Shown here one piece after another: positions 36,556 through 46,491 of a stretch of 64,000 bases of DNA (position 1 is its first letter; the number at the start of each line of letters is the position of its first letter). Origin of the DNA: Saprospiraceae bacterium UBA7687 (GTDB lineage: Bacteria > Bacteroidota > Bacteroidia > Chitinophagales > Saprospiraceae); assembly GCA_002482845.1 (NCBI GenBank), contig DLGT01000140.1:37577-101576 (forward strand), written 5' to 3'. The notes under the pieces were generated by a model that worked only from the letters and a program-made list of their open reading frames with translations, was not told where the DNA came from and searched no databases. A program made the translations under genes and the position numbers.

Positions 36556-38651
36556 TTGCCAAAATACCTTCTTAGGAACCACTCTACAGACAATAAAGCT
36601 AATAATAAGAAGAATATCCATTTAAGATTAATAATGGACTGCGTAGAGCTGCTTTCATACAACACTGGTTTAATATTTTCATTGGCCAATACCATATCTC
36701 CAAGTTCCTTCATATTTGATGGATAAAACATCTTACCATTATATTTACCACTCAATTCTCTCAATAACCCATGTCGTGCTGTCAAGTCATATTGCTCTAA
36801 CTGAATAGCTTCTACATTAAATCTACCACCTACTGTCAATACTTTTCCATTGTAAGTAGTACTTGCTGTATATGTATAACTTCCTTGAGCAAACAAATCC
36901 GCATTTAGGGAATAATAATTTTGGGTTTTTGAAAATGTGTAATTATATTCTTTATTACTTTCGTCCTTGATGACCAATTTGACATCAGGTTCGTTGATCA
37001 TTTCATAACTATCATTGTATAATTGAGCATCAAATAAAACTGCTTCATTTTCTTTGTACAAGTTTTTGGAAGTATTCGCTCGAAACTTTCGTTTGTCTGA
37101 TTTTACAGAAGTAACTTGTATCGTTTTATTGATTAATTCTGTCGTTAAGTCGTAGTTTTTATGTTGTAGATAATCAAAAAGTCTCCATTTCCAGATTCCT
37201 TCACCAGCGATCACACTCGTTTTAAGTCCATTTTTTTCGCCAAAAGAGATAAAAGGATAGTTGGTTTTTATCTTTTTAATGTTTTGGTTGAGATAGACAT
37301 TAGTAGAAGCGCCTGCTTTATATTCACCAAAAGGAGTGACCAAAGGAGGAAAAGTCTTTAGTTTATTCTTTAAATTGTCTGACGTCGTAAAAAGGGTGAA
37401 GCCATTATTAAACTCAGCTTGGATTTCTTCACTATTTTTGCTATTTCCATTGATTTGGATGACGTCTTGGCTCTTATTAAATTTGACTAATGAAGTTTGC
37501 ATGCCTACCACAAATATTCTAGGTATCTTATTTTTATCTAACTGTGCTACAATACCTGAAATATCTGTTGTTTCAGAAGGTAAATTATGTAAAATAACAA
37601 GGTTGTATTTTGAAATATTTTCTTTCAAATCTCCTGGGAAAGCTATATCAACTTCATAATTTTTGTTTGAGGTAATAATGGATTTGAAGGCAGCAAGATC
37701 AGGGTGTGGTGCATTGCCAAGTAGTAATATTTTTTGTCTTGCATCAAGCACTTCTATAAAGAACTCTTTTACATTGTTGTTTAGATTATATTCACCATTT
37801 ACACCTGATAATCTAACTCTATATCGGATAACACCACTTTGATTTGCATCTACTAGAAACGTTTTTGTAGTAAAAAAAGAGTTTGTACCTATAGATATAT
37901 TTTCTTGGGCAATTTTTTTAGATTGACCGTTTGTCACCATTTCTAAGGTTAAATTGGTCGTATTACCTATACAATTGAATGCGGATACATCGACTTGGAT
38001 AGAAAATTTATCACCCAAATATGCAATTTTGTTGTGCAACACATTGAGAAAGTACAGATCTTTTTTTTGTGTAGTATCTCCAAGCGCCACTGTATATAAA
38101 GGTGCGTTAAACTTAGTATCAGTATAGAGCGGATTGTTTCCTTCATTAAAAATACCATCTGTACCCATAATGACAGCACCTAGGTTTTGGTCTGAATAAT
38201 TGTCTGTGATGTATTGGAATAGTTTTGAAATATTGGTCGTCTTAGCATTAAAACTGTCCACTTTTTCAGGAGCAACATCAGATCCGAAGTGGATATGCTT
38301 TACATCATATTTGCCTTCGAAAGCTTTATCGAGTGCTTGTAAATTAGATTGATAAAGGTCAATTGTTTCAGGTTTTTCTCCTTCTTTTATTGATTCTGAA
38401 TTATCAGTTGCAATTAGGATAAGTGGCGTTTTGGTGTCTTCTTCTATCGTCTTTACAAATGGAGACAATAAAAGCAATGCTATAAAAGTGACAGAAAGAG
38501 CTCTTAAAAGACCAAGACCTTTTGTGAATAATGGTGTATATTCAGAAAATCTTTTGTCTCTGAAATACATGAGTAATGCGTATCCAACACCAAGTGCCAA
38601 ACAAAAAAACACATACCACCAAGGATAAGAAAAACTAAATGTATTAATCAC
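36549..38651 (-). CDS. VWA-like integral membrane protein (BatA-like anchor)
   Basis: The protein has 700 residues. It has two N-terminal membrane helices (WWYVFFCLALGVGYALLMYF and GLLRALSVTFIALLLLSPFV) and one C-terminal helix (IINLKWIFFLLLALLSVEWFL). Between them is a von Willebrand A-like domain with MIDAS-type DNSES (near residue 83) and GTDGIFNEG, followed by several beta-sandwich regions and a glutamine-amidotransferase-like segment (KILLLGNAPHPDLAAFKSII). The start is a GTG at 38651; no earlier ATG fits. The shape resembles large BatA/BatB-like or amidotransferase-fused VWA proteins of Bacteroidota, whose roles are unclear. Confidence 0.78.
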   Translation of the reverse strand: MINTFSFSYPWWYVFFCLALGVGYALLMYFRDKRFSEYTPLFTKGLGLLRALSVTFIALLLLSPFVKTIEEDTKTPLILIATDNSESIKEGEKPETIDLYQSNLQALDKAFEGKYDVKHIHFGSDVAPEKVDSFNAKTTNISKLFQYITDNYSDQNLGAVIMGTDGIFNEGNNPLYTDTKFNAPLYTVALGDTTQKKDLYFLNVLHNKIAYLGDKFSIQVDVSAFNCIGNTTNLTLEMVTNGQSKKIAQENISIGTNSFFTTKTFLVDANQSGVIRYRVRLSGVNGEYNLNNNVKEFFIEVLDARQKILLLGNAPHPDLAAFKSIITSNKNYEVDIAFPGDLKENISKYNLVILHNLPSETTDISGIVAQLDKNKIPRIFVVGMQTSLVKFNKSQDVIQINGNSKNSEEIQAEFNNGFTLFTTSDNLKNKLKTFPPLVTPFGEYKAGASTNVYLNQNIKKIKTNYPFISFGEKNGLKTSVIAGEGIWKWRLFDYLQHKNYDLTTELINKTIQVTSVKSDKRKFRANTSKNLYKENEAVLFDAQLYNDSYEMINEPDVKLVIKDESNKEYNYTFSKTQNYYSLNADLFAQGSYTYTASTTYNGKVLTVGGRFNVEAIQLEQYDLTARHGLLRELSGKYNGKMFYPSNMKELGDMVLANENIKPVLYESSSTQSIINLKWIFFLLLALLSVEWFLRRYFGNY

Positions 38652-38857
38652 ACGTTAATAATTAAGTCGCAAATATTAAAAAATAAAGTCCATTAGACAA
38701 GTTAAACAAGGAAGTTTAAGATATTATTAAATAAATTTGCAATGTTTAGGTACTTAAAACGTTAGAATAATAAAAAAGATTTGAAGAAATCGATTAAAAT
38801 GATGATCGATTTTGTGAATATTGATATTTCAGACTGTTTAAAAAATAAAATTTTATA

Positions 38858-40132
38858 ATGAAGCAATATATTATTTATTTAGTGTTGTTTTTAACTTCTT
38901 CTATTGCGCAGGCGTCGTATGTGCTAGTGCCTATGGAGCATGATAAACAAACCAACCACCTTAAAGCTTACGGAATCGCCTACTGGGTGATCAATCAAAA
39001 TGTGGAAGCTTATTGGTTGCTTAATTATCGTGGTGGAAGTTTTGCTTTTGCTTATTCCAAAACTATAGAAGCAGAATGTAAGGTCAGGGGTGTAAGTTAC
39101 CAAGTCATATCACATGCACAGTGGATTTCTATCAGAAACCAAATCAGCAATCCAGAAGTCAATCAAGAAGCTATAAAGCTAGAGAAAGCGCCCAAAATAG
39201 CGGTTTATACGCCAGATTTTAACCCCAAAGGTAATCGTATTCAGCCGTGGGATGATGCTGTGACCTTAGTATTGACCTATGCTGAGATACCGTTTGATAA
39301 GGTGTATGATAGACAAGTTTTGGAAGGGAAGTTAGCTGAGTATGACTGGCTGCATTTACATCACGAAGATTTTACAGGACAATATGGTAAGTTTTTCCAG
39401 AGTCAAGGAGGTACGCCATGGTATAAACTCAATCAACAGAAAACAGAAGAAATCGCAAAATCATTAGGTTATGCCAAGGTTTCTCATCTAAAATTGGATG
39501 TGGCCAAAAGAATCAAAGAATATGTAGAAGGTGGTGGTTTTATGTTTGCCATGTGTTCGGCAACAGATACATATGATATTGCACTAGCAGCTGAAGGTTT
39601 GGACATTTGTGCAGAAATGTATGATGGGGATGGTTTTGACCCTAATGCACAATCCAAACTTGACTTTACTAAAACATTCGCTTTCAGAGACTTTGAACTG
39701 AACCTTAATCCTTTGCAATATGAGCACTCAGACATTGATAGTAAAAATAGGAATGTGGCACCCGAAGTGGATTACTTCACGCTTTTTGAATTCTCCGCTA
39801 AGTGGGACCCAATTCCGACCATGTTATGTCAAAATCATACCTTAACACTTAAAGGATTTATGGGACAAGCTACAGCATTTAAAAAGTCCCTTGTAAAACC
39901 TGATGTGTTGATTCTAGGCGAGACAAAATCTGCTAATGAGGTAAGATATCTTCATGGTTCCCATGGCTTCGGTACGTGGACATTCTATGGTGGTCATGAT
40001 CCAGAGGATTATCAGCATTTTGTGAATGATCCAGAGACAGATCTTAATTTACATCCCAATAGTCCTGGATATAGATTGATCTTAAACAATATTCTGTTTC
40101 CAGCTGCACAAAAGAAAAAGAGAAAGACATAG
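38858..40132 (+). CDS. Exported protein of the family often labelled 'asparagine synthetase B'
   Basis: The protein has 424 residues with a signal peptide (MKQYIIYLVLFLTSSIAQA). Close relatives in Bacteroidota carry the label asparagine synthetase B, but it lacks both the N-terminal Cys2 glutaminase front and the SGGLDS ATP-pyrophosphatase motif, so that label is not supported here. A Rossmann-like core with DWLHLHHEDFTGQYGKF and an elbow GGGFMFAMCSATDTYD looks like a DJ-1/ThuA-type amidotransferase-like fold, with Cys in the elbow as a possible nucleophile. The C-terminal part has HGSHGFGTWTFYGGHDPED. It is periplasmic or outer-membrane-facing by its signal. Activity is unknown. Confidence 0.7.
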   Translation: MKQYIIYLVLFLTSSIAQASYVLVPMEHDKQTNHLKAYGIAYWVINQNVEAYWLLNYRGGSFAFAYSKTIEAECKVRGVSYQVISHAQWISIRNQISNPEVNQEAIKLEKAPKIAVYTPDFNPKGNRIQPWDDAVTLVLTYAEIPFDKVYDRQVLEGKLAEYDWLHLHHEDFTGQYGKFFQSQGGTPWYKLNQQKTEEIAKSLGYAKVSHLKLDVAKRIKEYVEGGGFMFAMCSATDTYDIALAAEGLDICAEMYDGDGFDPNAQSKLDFTKTFAFRDFELNLNPLQYEHSDIDSKNRNVAPEVDYFTLFEFSAKWDPIPTMLCQNHTLTLKGFMGQATAFKKSLVKPDVLILGETKSANEVRYLHGSHGFGTWTFYGGHDPEDYQHFVNDPETDLNLHPNSPGYRLILNNILFPAAQKKKRKT

Positions 40133-40164
40133 ATGCAAAATATATTTTAGTGTTACTATATAAC

Positions 40165-40201
40165 AAAAAAGCCTTCCAAAACTAATTGGAAGGCTTTTTT
40201 T
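40165..40201. terminator. Bidirectional terminator
   Basis: Fifteen-base arms AAAAAAGCCTTCCAA (40165-40179) and TTGGAAGGCTTTTTT (from 40186) between convergent genes; T tracts are available on both strands. Confidence 0.88.
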
Positions 40202-40224
40202 ATCTTAATTAATTTTACCAACAA

Positions 40225-41646
40225 TTATATTTTTATAAACCGTTTTGTTGTTAAAGCATCTACATTATTCTTAAGCAAATATTCTCCAACGAATAATTGA
40301 GATACATCTGCCGTAAACACTTGTGTATCTTCACTCTTTTGGGTTTGTACAGTTTTGATGATTTTGCCTTGAAGGTCATAAATGCTCCATGTGATATCAC
40401 CTTTATATTCAGCATTCATTCGCCATTGCAAGGTATTGCTCAATGGGTTAATTAGAATATCAATCGTGTTAGGAGTTAAAGAAGTAGTGGCAGAACTACT
40501 TGTGCCATCTGATATTTTAAATATTCTACCTGAGCTGAGACTTGCTACATACAATTCACCAGAAATATCTTCTCCGAATGTAGCATAATGGAAATTTTGC
40601 AAATCAGCAAGATCGTCATTTTGCCAGTTTCCATTCGAGTTTTTGTATAAAGCCCAAAATCTTCCTGTACAATAGTCTGCATAAACATACTTACCAAACA
40701 AACCAGGATTTTGTGACCCACGATATACATATCCACCAGTGATAGAGCATCCTACATCAGATTTATTGTCATAGACATGAATAGGTGCAACAAAAGGAGT
40801 ACCATTGTCACACTTGCTAAAATCATACTCTTGTAAACCTTCATAACATTTCCAACCATAATTTAATCCACCTTGACCTGCAGGTTCTATGTTTACTTCT
40901 TCCCATTTATTTTGTCCTACATCTGCTATCCACATATCATTGGTCTCACGATCAAAACTGAATCTCCAAGGATTTCTCCAGCCCATAGACCAAATTTCTT
41001 GAAGGGTATCTACATTGTCTTTATATGGATTATCAGCAGGTATAAGGTATGGTACATCTTCGGTGTTTACATCAATACGCAAAATTTTACCTAACATGTT
41101 TTTAGGGTTTTGAGCTCTATTGCCAGGATCGCCACCACTACCACCATCACCCATCCCTATGTACAAATATCCATCCTTTCCAAAGTTGATTTCTCCACCA
41201 TTATGGTTATCAAAAGGTTGGACGACTGTAAAAAGGATTTTCTCCGTGCTAGGATCTGCTAAGTTTTCATTATTTGTACTTCTTGAAAACCTTGAGATTA
41301 CGGTATTTCCATTATTATTGGTATAGTTTACATAGAAATATCCGTTAATGGTGTATTCAGGATGAAAACAAAGCCCCAACAAACCTCTTTCGTTTGATGT
41401 CGAACTTACTTTATTATCAATATCTATAAATGGGGTAGGAAGTACTGATCCAGTTTCATCTATGATCCTTATTTTTCCATCTTTTTCTGTGATAAATAAT
41501 CTTTTGTCATCAGGTACACCTGTGTTGGAAATGTCAACAGGTTTATTAAATCCAGAAGCTACATCTTTTAGCGTGAATAACTGAGCTTTGACATTACTAG
41601 TAATAATGGATACACAAAGAAGTAAAAGTAAATTTTTAAAATACAT
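40225..41646 (-). CDS. Secreted PQQ-type sugar dehydrogenase with T9SS tail
   Basis: The protein has 473 residues with a signal peptide (about 1-21). The beta-propeller has the glucose/sorbosone dehydrogenase pattern: GFNKPVDI, RLFITEKDGKIRI, ERGLLGLCFHPEY, GEINFGKDGYLYIGMGDGGSGGDPGNRAQ, WSMGWRNPWRFSFD, DVGQNKWEEVN. Soluble PQQ sugar dehydrogenases oxidise aldoses extracellularly; whether this one binds PQQ is not certain. The last 85 residues form a T9SS type A sorting domain (WSIYDLQGKIIKT, ending RFIKI), so it is exported to the surface. It is a single-gene unit. Confidence 0.88.
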   Translation of the reverse strand: MYFKNLLLLLCVSIITSNVKAQLFTLKDVASGFNKPVDISNTGVPDDKRLFITEKDGKIRIIDETGSVLPTPFIDIDNKVSSTSNERGLLGLCFHPEYTINGYFYVNYTNNNGNTVISRFSRSTNNENLADPSTEKILFTVVQPFDNHNGGEINFGKDGYLYIGMGDGGSGGDPGNRAQNPKNMLGKILRIDVNTEDVPYLIPADNPYKDNVDTLQEIWSMGWRNPWRFSFDRETNDMWIADVGQNKWEEVNIEPAGQGGLNYGWKCYEGLQEYDFSKCDNGTPFVAPIHVYDNKSDVGCSITGGYVYRGSQNPGLFGKYVYADYCTGRFWALYKNSNGNWQNDDLADLQNFHYATFGEDISGELYVASLSSGRIFKISDGTSSSATTSLTPNTIDILINPLSNTLQWRMNAEYKGDITWSIYDLQGKIIKTVQTQKSEDTQVFTADVSQLFVGEYLLKNNVDALTTKRFIKI

Positions 41647-41833
41647 ATGATCTAATTTGAGGTGAAAATAAAGTAATTTGGAGTAAATAAAATGATACCA
41701 CTAATAATAAGGATGACTTTATTAATAATGGTAGGTTTTCAATGGTAAATATTGATTGGAATCAAATTATTAACAGCCTAAGAAGATTTTTGTTTTTAAA
41801 GGCTTTGATTATAGTAATATGGGAGAAATAAAA

Positions 41834-41871
41834 AAAAGAGTGTAAAAAACACTTGTTCCTTACACTCTTTT
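41834..41871 (-). terminator. ald terminator
   Basis: Arms AAAAGAGTGTAA (41834-41845) and TTACACTCTTTT (41860-41871). On the minus strand a run of T follows the stem. It lies just beyond the stop of the alanine dehydrogenase gene. Confidence 0.8.
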
Positions 41872-41893
41872 ATTAGATATTTATAAACTCAGA

Positions 41894-43006
41894 TTAAAGC
41901 ACTGTATCTACATTTGTATACTCTAGCCCGAAAGCATCAGCAACACCTTGATAAACTACTTTACCATTGACAATATTTAATCCTAATTTCAATTCATTAT
42001 TTTCGCGACAAGCTTTTTGCCATCCTTTTTCAGCTAACTGAAGTGCATAAGGCAATGTTGCATTTGTAAGCGCTAGGGTAGAAGTGTAAGGCACTGCGCC
42101 AGGCATATTTGCTACGCAATAATGTACCACATCATCTATAATAAAGGTAGGGTCGTCATGTGTAGTAGGTCTACAAGTTTCTATACATCCTCCTTGGTCT
42201 ACAGCTACATCTACTATTACTGTACCGGGACGCATATCTTTAAGCATCTCCTTCGTGATAAGATTTGGTGCTTTTGCTCCTGGTATTAATACTGCTCCTA
42301 CGATTAAGTCGTGGTTTACGATAAGTCTTCTGATGTTCATCTCGTTTGAGAACATAGTGATGACATTGGCAGGCATGACATCATTCAGATATCTTAATCT
42401 CTTTAAACTTACATCCAAGATAGTTACGGTAGCGCCAAGACCAGCAGCCATTTTAGCAGCTTGCGTTCCTACGACACCACCTCCCAAGACTAGTACTTTT
42501 CCTGGAGAAACACCAGGTACACCACCTAATAATACACCTCTACCTCTTTGTGGCTTTTCTAGGTATTTTGCACCTTGTTGAATGGCCATTCTACCTGCAA
42601 CTTCTGACATTGGCACTAGAAGTGGTAATGATCTATCTGATGACTCCACAGTTTCGTATGCGCAACAAATAGCGTTGCTTTTGATCATAGCCATAGTTAA
42701 TGGTTCGTATGATGCAAAATGGAAGTAAGTAAATAATAATTGATTAGGTTTAATGAGGCTATACTCTTTTTCTATAGGTTCTTTTACTTTTATAATCATC
42801 TCTGCTATACCATAAATATCTTCTATAGTAGGCAATATTTTTGCACCGGCATTGATGTATTCTTCGTTTGTAAAACCTGATCCTTCTCCTGCATTACTTT
42901 GGATATAGACCGTATGTCCTCTTTTGGTAAATTCTAGTGTGCCTCCAGGTGTGAGTGCAACACGGTTTTCATTTGTTTTGATTTCTGTTGGAACTCCAAT
43001 GATCAT
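41894..43006 (-). CDS. ald: Alanine dehydrogenase
   Basis: The protein has 370 residues, the usual length. It reversibly deaminates L-alanine to pyruvate with NAD+. Catalytic and substrate residues align with the characterised enzymes: R15 (ENRVALTP), K75 (IKVKEP), H96 (YFHFASY) and D270 (VAVDQGG). The NAD-binding Rossmann motif is VLVLGGGVVGTQAAKMAAGLG (about 171-191). It is cytoplasmic, probably a hexamer by family. It is monocistronic with its own terminator, and divergent from the M4 protease across 318 bases. Confidence 0.96.
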   Translation of the reverse strand: MIIGVPTEIKTNENRVALTPGGTLEFTKRGHTVYIQSNAGEGSGFTNEEYINAGAKILPTIEDIYGIAEMIIKVKEPIEKEYSLIKPNQLLFTYFHFASYEPLTMAMIKSNAICCAYETVESSDRSLPLLVPMSEVAGRMAIQQGAKYLEKPQRGRGVLLGGVPGVSPGKVLVLGGGVVGTQAAKMAAGLGATVTILDVSLKRLRYLNDVMPANVITMFSNEMNIRRLIVNHDLIVGAVLIPGAKAPNLITKEMLKDMRPGTVIVDVAVDQGGCIETCRPTTHDDPTFIIDDVVHYCVANMPGAVPYTSTLALTNATLPYALQLAEKGWQKACRENNELKLGLNIVNGKVVYQGVADAFGLEYTNVDTVL

Positions 43007-43324
43007 TTGAAAGGGTATTTATTGATATTGTGTAAATAAATTTAAAATCAGTGCGAAAATATAAAGGATTTTCTTAAAAATCATTATTTATACTAATAAT
43101 ATTCTAAAAATCAACTTGCTCCATCCGTTAATCAATATATGTCGTTTTCTGATGGTGTAATAATACTTTGTTAAAAAATCAAAATATATTGTATTTATTT
43201 TGATTTTATGAGTTGCTCACTATATATTTGTTTAAGATTTGATTACATCGTGAAATTATAAAATGTTGTAAGAGACTCATTAAAATAAAATTATATATTT
43301 ACGTTAACTTAAAATCAATTTATT
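43007..43324. other. 318-base divergent promoter region (ald / M4 protease)
   Basis: AT-rich. TATATTTA at 43294-43301, with TTG at 43266-43268, is a loose promoter candidate for the protease. No clear minus-strand box and no other structure was seen. Confidence 0.4.
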
Positions 43325-46300
43325 ATGAGAATTAGTATGATCAACACGATTGTCTATTTGTTTTTCGCTTTTGTGTCGTTGGGACAATCTGATGAACCTT
43401 CCAAATCAAAACTTGTCTATCGTCCAACAGAAAAAGTAAAAGCCGATCAATTTTTTGATTACTACAAACATAAGGAAGGAGGTATGGATGATATTACAAT
43501 GATTGCCGCTCCAAAAGGAAGATCTAAATTTTCAAACCTACACCCAAAATTTAGCCAATTTTACAAAGGGATTGAAGTTTATGGATCGACTTATAGTTTA
43601 CATTTAAAAGATGGTTTTGTACATTATACTACAGGTAAATTATACCATGACATTGATATCGATGTCACACCGACTATAAGTGAAGAAGTCACAAAAAGCA
43701 ATGCTACACAACATGTTTTAAGAAAATTAAGCAAGGAAAGTGATAAGCCTCTAGGACACGATAAAATGAAATCCGACATTAAAGGATTAGTGGTAATTGA
43801 TGTTTCATATCCTGCATCATCTGGAAAATATACTTTAGCTTACAAAATAGAAGTCAAAAGTTTAATGAAAGCTATAAAATATGAAGTTATAGCATCAGCT
43901 AAAAACAATACCATCATTTTTGACCAAAGTCTAATCAAACATGGCAATGCAAATGGCATTGGTAAGACTTTTTACTACGGAAATCAGAATATTGTAACAG
44001 ATTCTTTGGCACCCAATAGGTTTGTACTCCGTGATTTGTCAAGGGGAAAGGGTATTACTACTTTTACAAATGCAAGTGGTAGCTCAAATGAATTAATTGT
44101 AAATACCAATAATGTGTGGGACAATGATGAAGTAAATGATTTGGTAGCTATTGATGCGCACTATACTACTGCTGCATTTTATGATATGATGGTGGAGCAT
44201 TTTGGGTATTCAGGTGTTGATGGTGAAGGTGGCTCAATGAATCCTGTCATTCATGTAGGTGGTGAAGACGACTATCTTAACGCCTATTGGGATGGCGAAA
44301 ATGCTTATTTTGGCCATGGTAACTGTCATAATGGTCCTTTGACGACACTTTCAGTAGTGGCCCATGAGTTTACACATGGCGTGACACAATACAATTCTAA
44401 TTTGATATACAATGAAGAGTCTGGCGCATTGAATGAATCTCTGAGCGATATCTTCGGAAAGTCATTAGAGTATTTTGTAGATAAAGAAAATTTTAGTTGG
44501 GACTTAGGGCCTGAATTTGCATTGAGCAAGTTTGCTAGTACTTTTAGATCTATGTCAGACCCCAATATGCAAGGTAATCCCAAAAGATATAAAGGCCTAT
44601 TTTGGGAAGATGGAGCAGATGTTCATTTTAACAGTGGCGTTTTAAATCATTGGTTTTATTTATTGGTAGAAGGTGTGACAGGAGATAGTGAAGGTATTCC
44701 ATATGCAGTAAATAAGGTAGACATAGACGAAGTACTTCAGGTATTGTTTTTGTGTCAAACATCCTATCTTACGCCATCATCAGATTATCCAGCTATGTAT
44801 GAGTTTACCATGCTTGCTTGTGAAGATCTATATGGGGCAAGTTCACCTCAATATGCATCTATGCAAGAAGCATGGAAAGCAGTGGGATTGCCTGTGGAAA
44901 CTAACACCGAAGATATATTAGATTTACAACTATCAACAGAAAATTATTATGAAGTTACTTGTATCGCAGATGATTATTATCCATTGAAGATTGTGATAAG
45001 AAATGTGGGAACAATACCTGTGGAAGCTGGTGAAGTTATGGAAATTGAAATAGAAGGAGAATCAAAAAACTTTGAGCTAGCTGAAACCCTCAATCCAGGT
45101 GAACGGGTTGATTTTGTAGTCGACGATGTAGTTTATCTTAATGAGACCAATATTGAGTTTTATAGTTTAGGTTTATTTTTCTTAGATGAGAATGCTTCTA
45201 ATAACAATGCGTCATTCATTGTTAACAATTTTGCAGCATCAGTTCCGGAAATTCAAATACTAGGAACACAGGTTGTAAATACGGAATGTGGCTCAACAAA
45301 TGTAAATCTATTGACATATATCACTAATAATTCATGCCAAGAAGTACCAGCAAACACTGAAATAATACTTAAAATATATGATGGGTCTAATTTGGTCAAA
45401 GAGATACAGGAGATAACTAAATCACCCATATTTGCAGGAGAATACTACCCTATATCATTTACGATGGAACCGCAAGATTATTTTTATGATGTGGAGCTTA
45501 TTTGTGCCATTGATTCTGATGCATCTAATAATATGGACGTTTTATACATTTCAGAAAATAATACTGTGAATGGAGTATTTGCTTTTAATTTTGATGACGA
45601 TGAGTTTGACAACACCTTTGAGCTTTCTGATGATTTGAGGAATACTAACTATAAAAATGAAACTTACCTTGTCGCAACAGGTAATTTTTTCGGAAGTGCC
45701 CCATGTCCTGATCCTGATAGAAACTTTATGGATTTAAATTCTGGATCTGTTAATGTTGCTACATCATGTATTGACCTTACTTCTTTCACTAATCCAAGAA
45801 TATCTTTTGATATGATTCAACTTAGATCAGGTATTTATGATTTTTTTGAAGATCCATTAGTTTCGTCACAAACATCTATGATGAAACTTTCTTACTACAA
45901 TGATAATCAAAGTGTTTCCACTTTTATTTACGACCAACCAGAAGACATCCTTACTAATCATAGTTTTTACTTACCTCAGGGTTTTGTGGGCAAACTTGAA
46001 CTTAGTTTTTATAATAGTTCTGGAGATGGCTACTTTTCTCCTTTTGATACAGAAGGTGTTGATGCTATTTTGATAGACAACCTAATATTAGAAGATGTCA
46101 ATAATACCACAAATGCTGATCTGTCTAATTTTAAATTACAGCCAAATCCTGTTTCTGATTTTCTAACTTTATATACGGAGCCAACCCATGAAACATTGGC
46201 GCAAATTTTTAACGCCCAAGGTCAATTGATGAAAAATATATCCTTATCAATCATGGGGAATGAGCATAAAATATCAGTTGCCGACCTTAATTCTGGTTAT

Positions 46301-46363
46301 TATATCATGAAAATAAATAGCAGTAAAGGAAGTCCAGTAGTTTTACCTTTTGTAAAGATTTGA
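43325..46363 (+). CDS. M4 (thermolysin-like) metalloprotease with T9SS tail
   Basis: The protein has 1012 residues with a signal peptide (about 1-20), an FTP-type propeptide (about 60-205) and a peptidase domain (about 225-525). Zinc ligands are H347 and H351 in VAHEFTHGV and E371 in ALNESLSD, with the 20-residue spacing of thermolysin. Downstream Asp/Asn-rich beta domains (about 535-930) may handle substrate or calcium. A T9SS type A sorting domain ends the protein (LQPNPVSDF, VPFVKI-like end LPFVKI). It is likely a secreted or surface-bound endopeptidase that degrades external protein. It has its own terminator. Confidence 0.95.
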   Translation: MRISMINTIVYLFFAFVSLGQSDEPSKSKLVYRPTEKVKADQFFDYYKHKEGGMDDITMIAAPKGRSKFSNLHPKFSQFYKGIEVYGSTYSLHLKDGFVHYTTGKLYHDIDIDVTPTISEEVTKSNATQHVLRKLSKESDKPLGHDKMKSDIKGLVVIDVSYPASSGKYTLAYKIEVKSLMKAIKYEVIASAKNNTIIFDQSLIKHGNANGIGKTFYYGNQNIVTDSLAPNRFVLRDLSRGKGITTFTNASGSSNELIVNTNNVWDNDEVNDLVAIDAHYTTAAFYDMMVEHFGYSGVDGEGGSMNPVIHVGGEDDYLNAYWDGENAYFGHGNCHNGPLTTLSVVAHEFTHGVTQYNSNLIYNEESGALNESLSDIFGKSLEYFVDKENFSWDLGPEFALSKFASTFRSMSDPNMQGNPKRYKGLFWEDGADVHFNSGVLNHWFYLLVEGVTGDSEGIPYAVNKVDIDEVLQVLFLCQTSYLTPSSDYPAMYEFTMLACEDLYGASSPQYASMQEAWKAVGLPVETNTEDILDLQLSTENYYEVTCIADDYYPLKIVIRNVGTIPVEAGEVMEIEIEGESKNFELAETLNPGERVDFVVDDVVYLNETNIEFYSLGLFFLDENASNNNASFIVNNFAASVPEIQILGTQVVNTECGSTNVNLLTYITNNSCQEVPANTEIILKIYDGSNLVKEIQEITKSPIFAGEYYPISFTMEPQDYFYDVELICAIDSDASNNMDVLYISENNTVNGVFAFNFDDDEFDNTFELSDDLRNTNYKNETYLVATGNFFGSAPCPDPDRNFMDLNSGSVNVATSCIDLTSFTNPRISFDMIQLRSGIYDFFEDPLVSSQTSMMKLSYYNDNQSVSTFIYDQPEDILTNHSFYLPQGFVGKLELSFYNSSGDGYFSPFDTEGVDAILIDNLILEDVNNTTNADLSNFKLQPNPVSDFLTLYTEPTHETLAQIFNAQGQLMKNISLSIMGNEHKISVADLNSGYYIMKINSSKGSPVVLPFVKI

Positions 46364-46433
46364 GTAGTAAATAATTATGATTTTTAAAGCATAGTCTTAT
46401 CTCTCAGCATTGGAAGGATAAGATGTAAAATAA

Positions 46434-46472
46434 AAAAACGTGCATTTAGTCAGGAACTAAATGCACGTTTTT
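46434..46472. terminator. Bidirectional terminator between protease and ribB genes
   Basis: Seventeen-base perfect arms AAAAACGTGCATTTAGT (46434-46450) and its complement (46456-46472), with a five-base loop, A-rich left flank and T-rich right flank. It lies between convergent genes. Confidence 0.88.
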
Positions 46473-46491
46473 ATTTAAATTAATCCTTCGA

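Noticed and set aside
38858..40132. Asparagine synthetase B
   Set aside because: There is no N-terminal Cys2, no SGGLDS motif, and a signal peptide is present.
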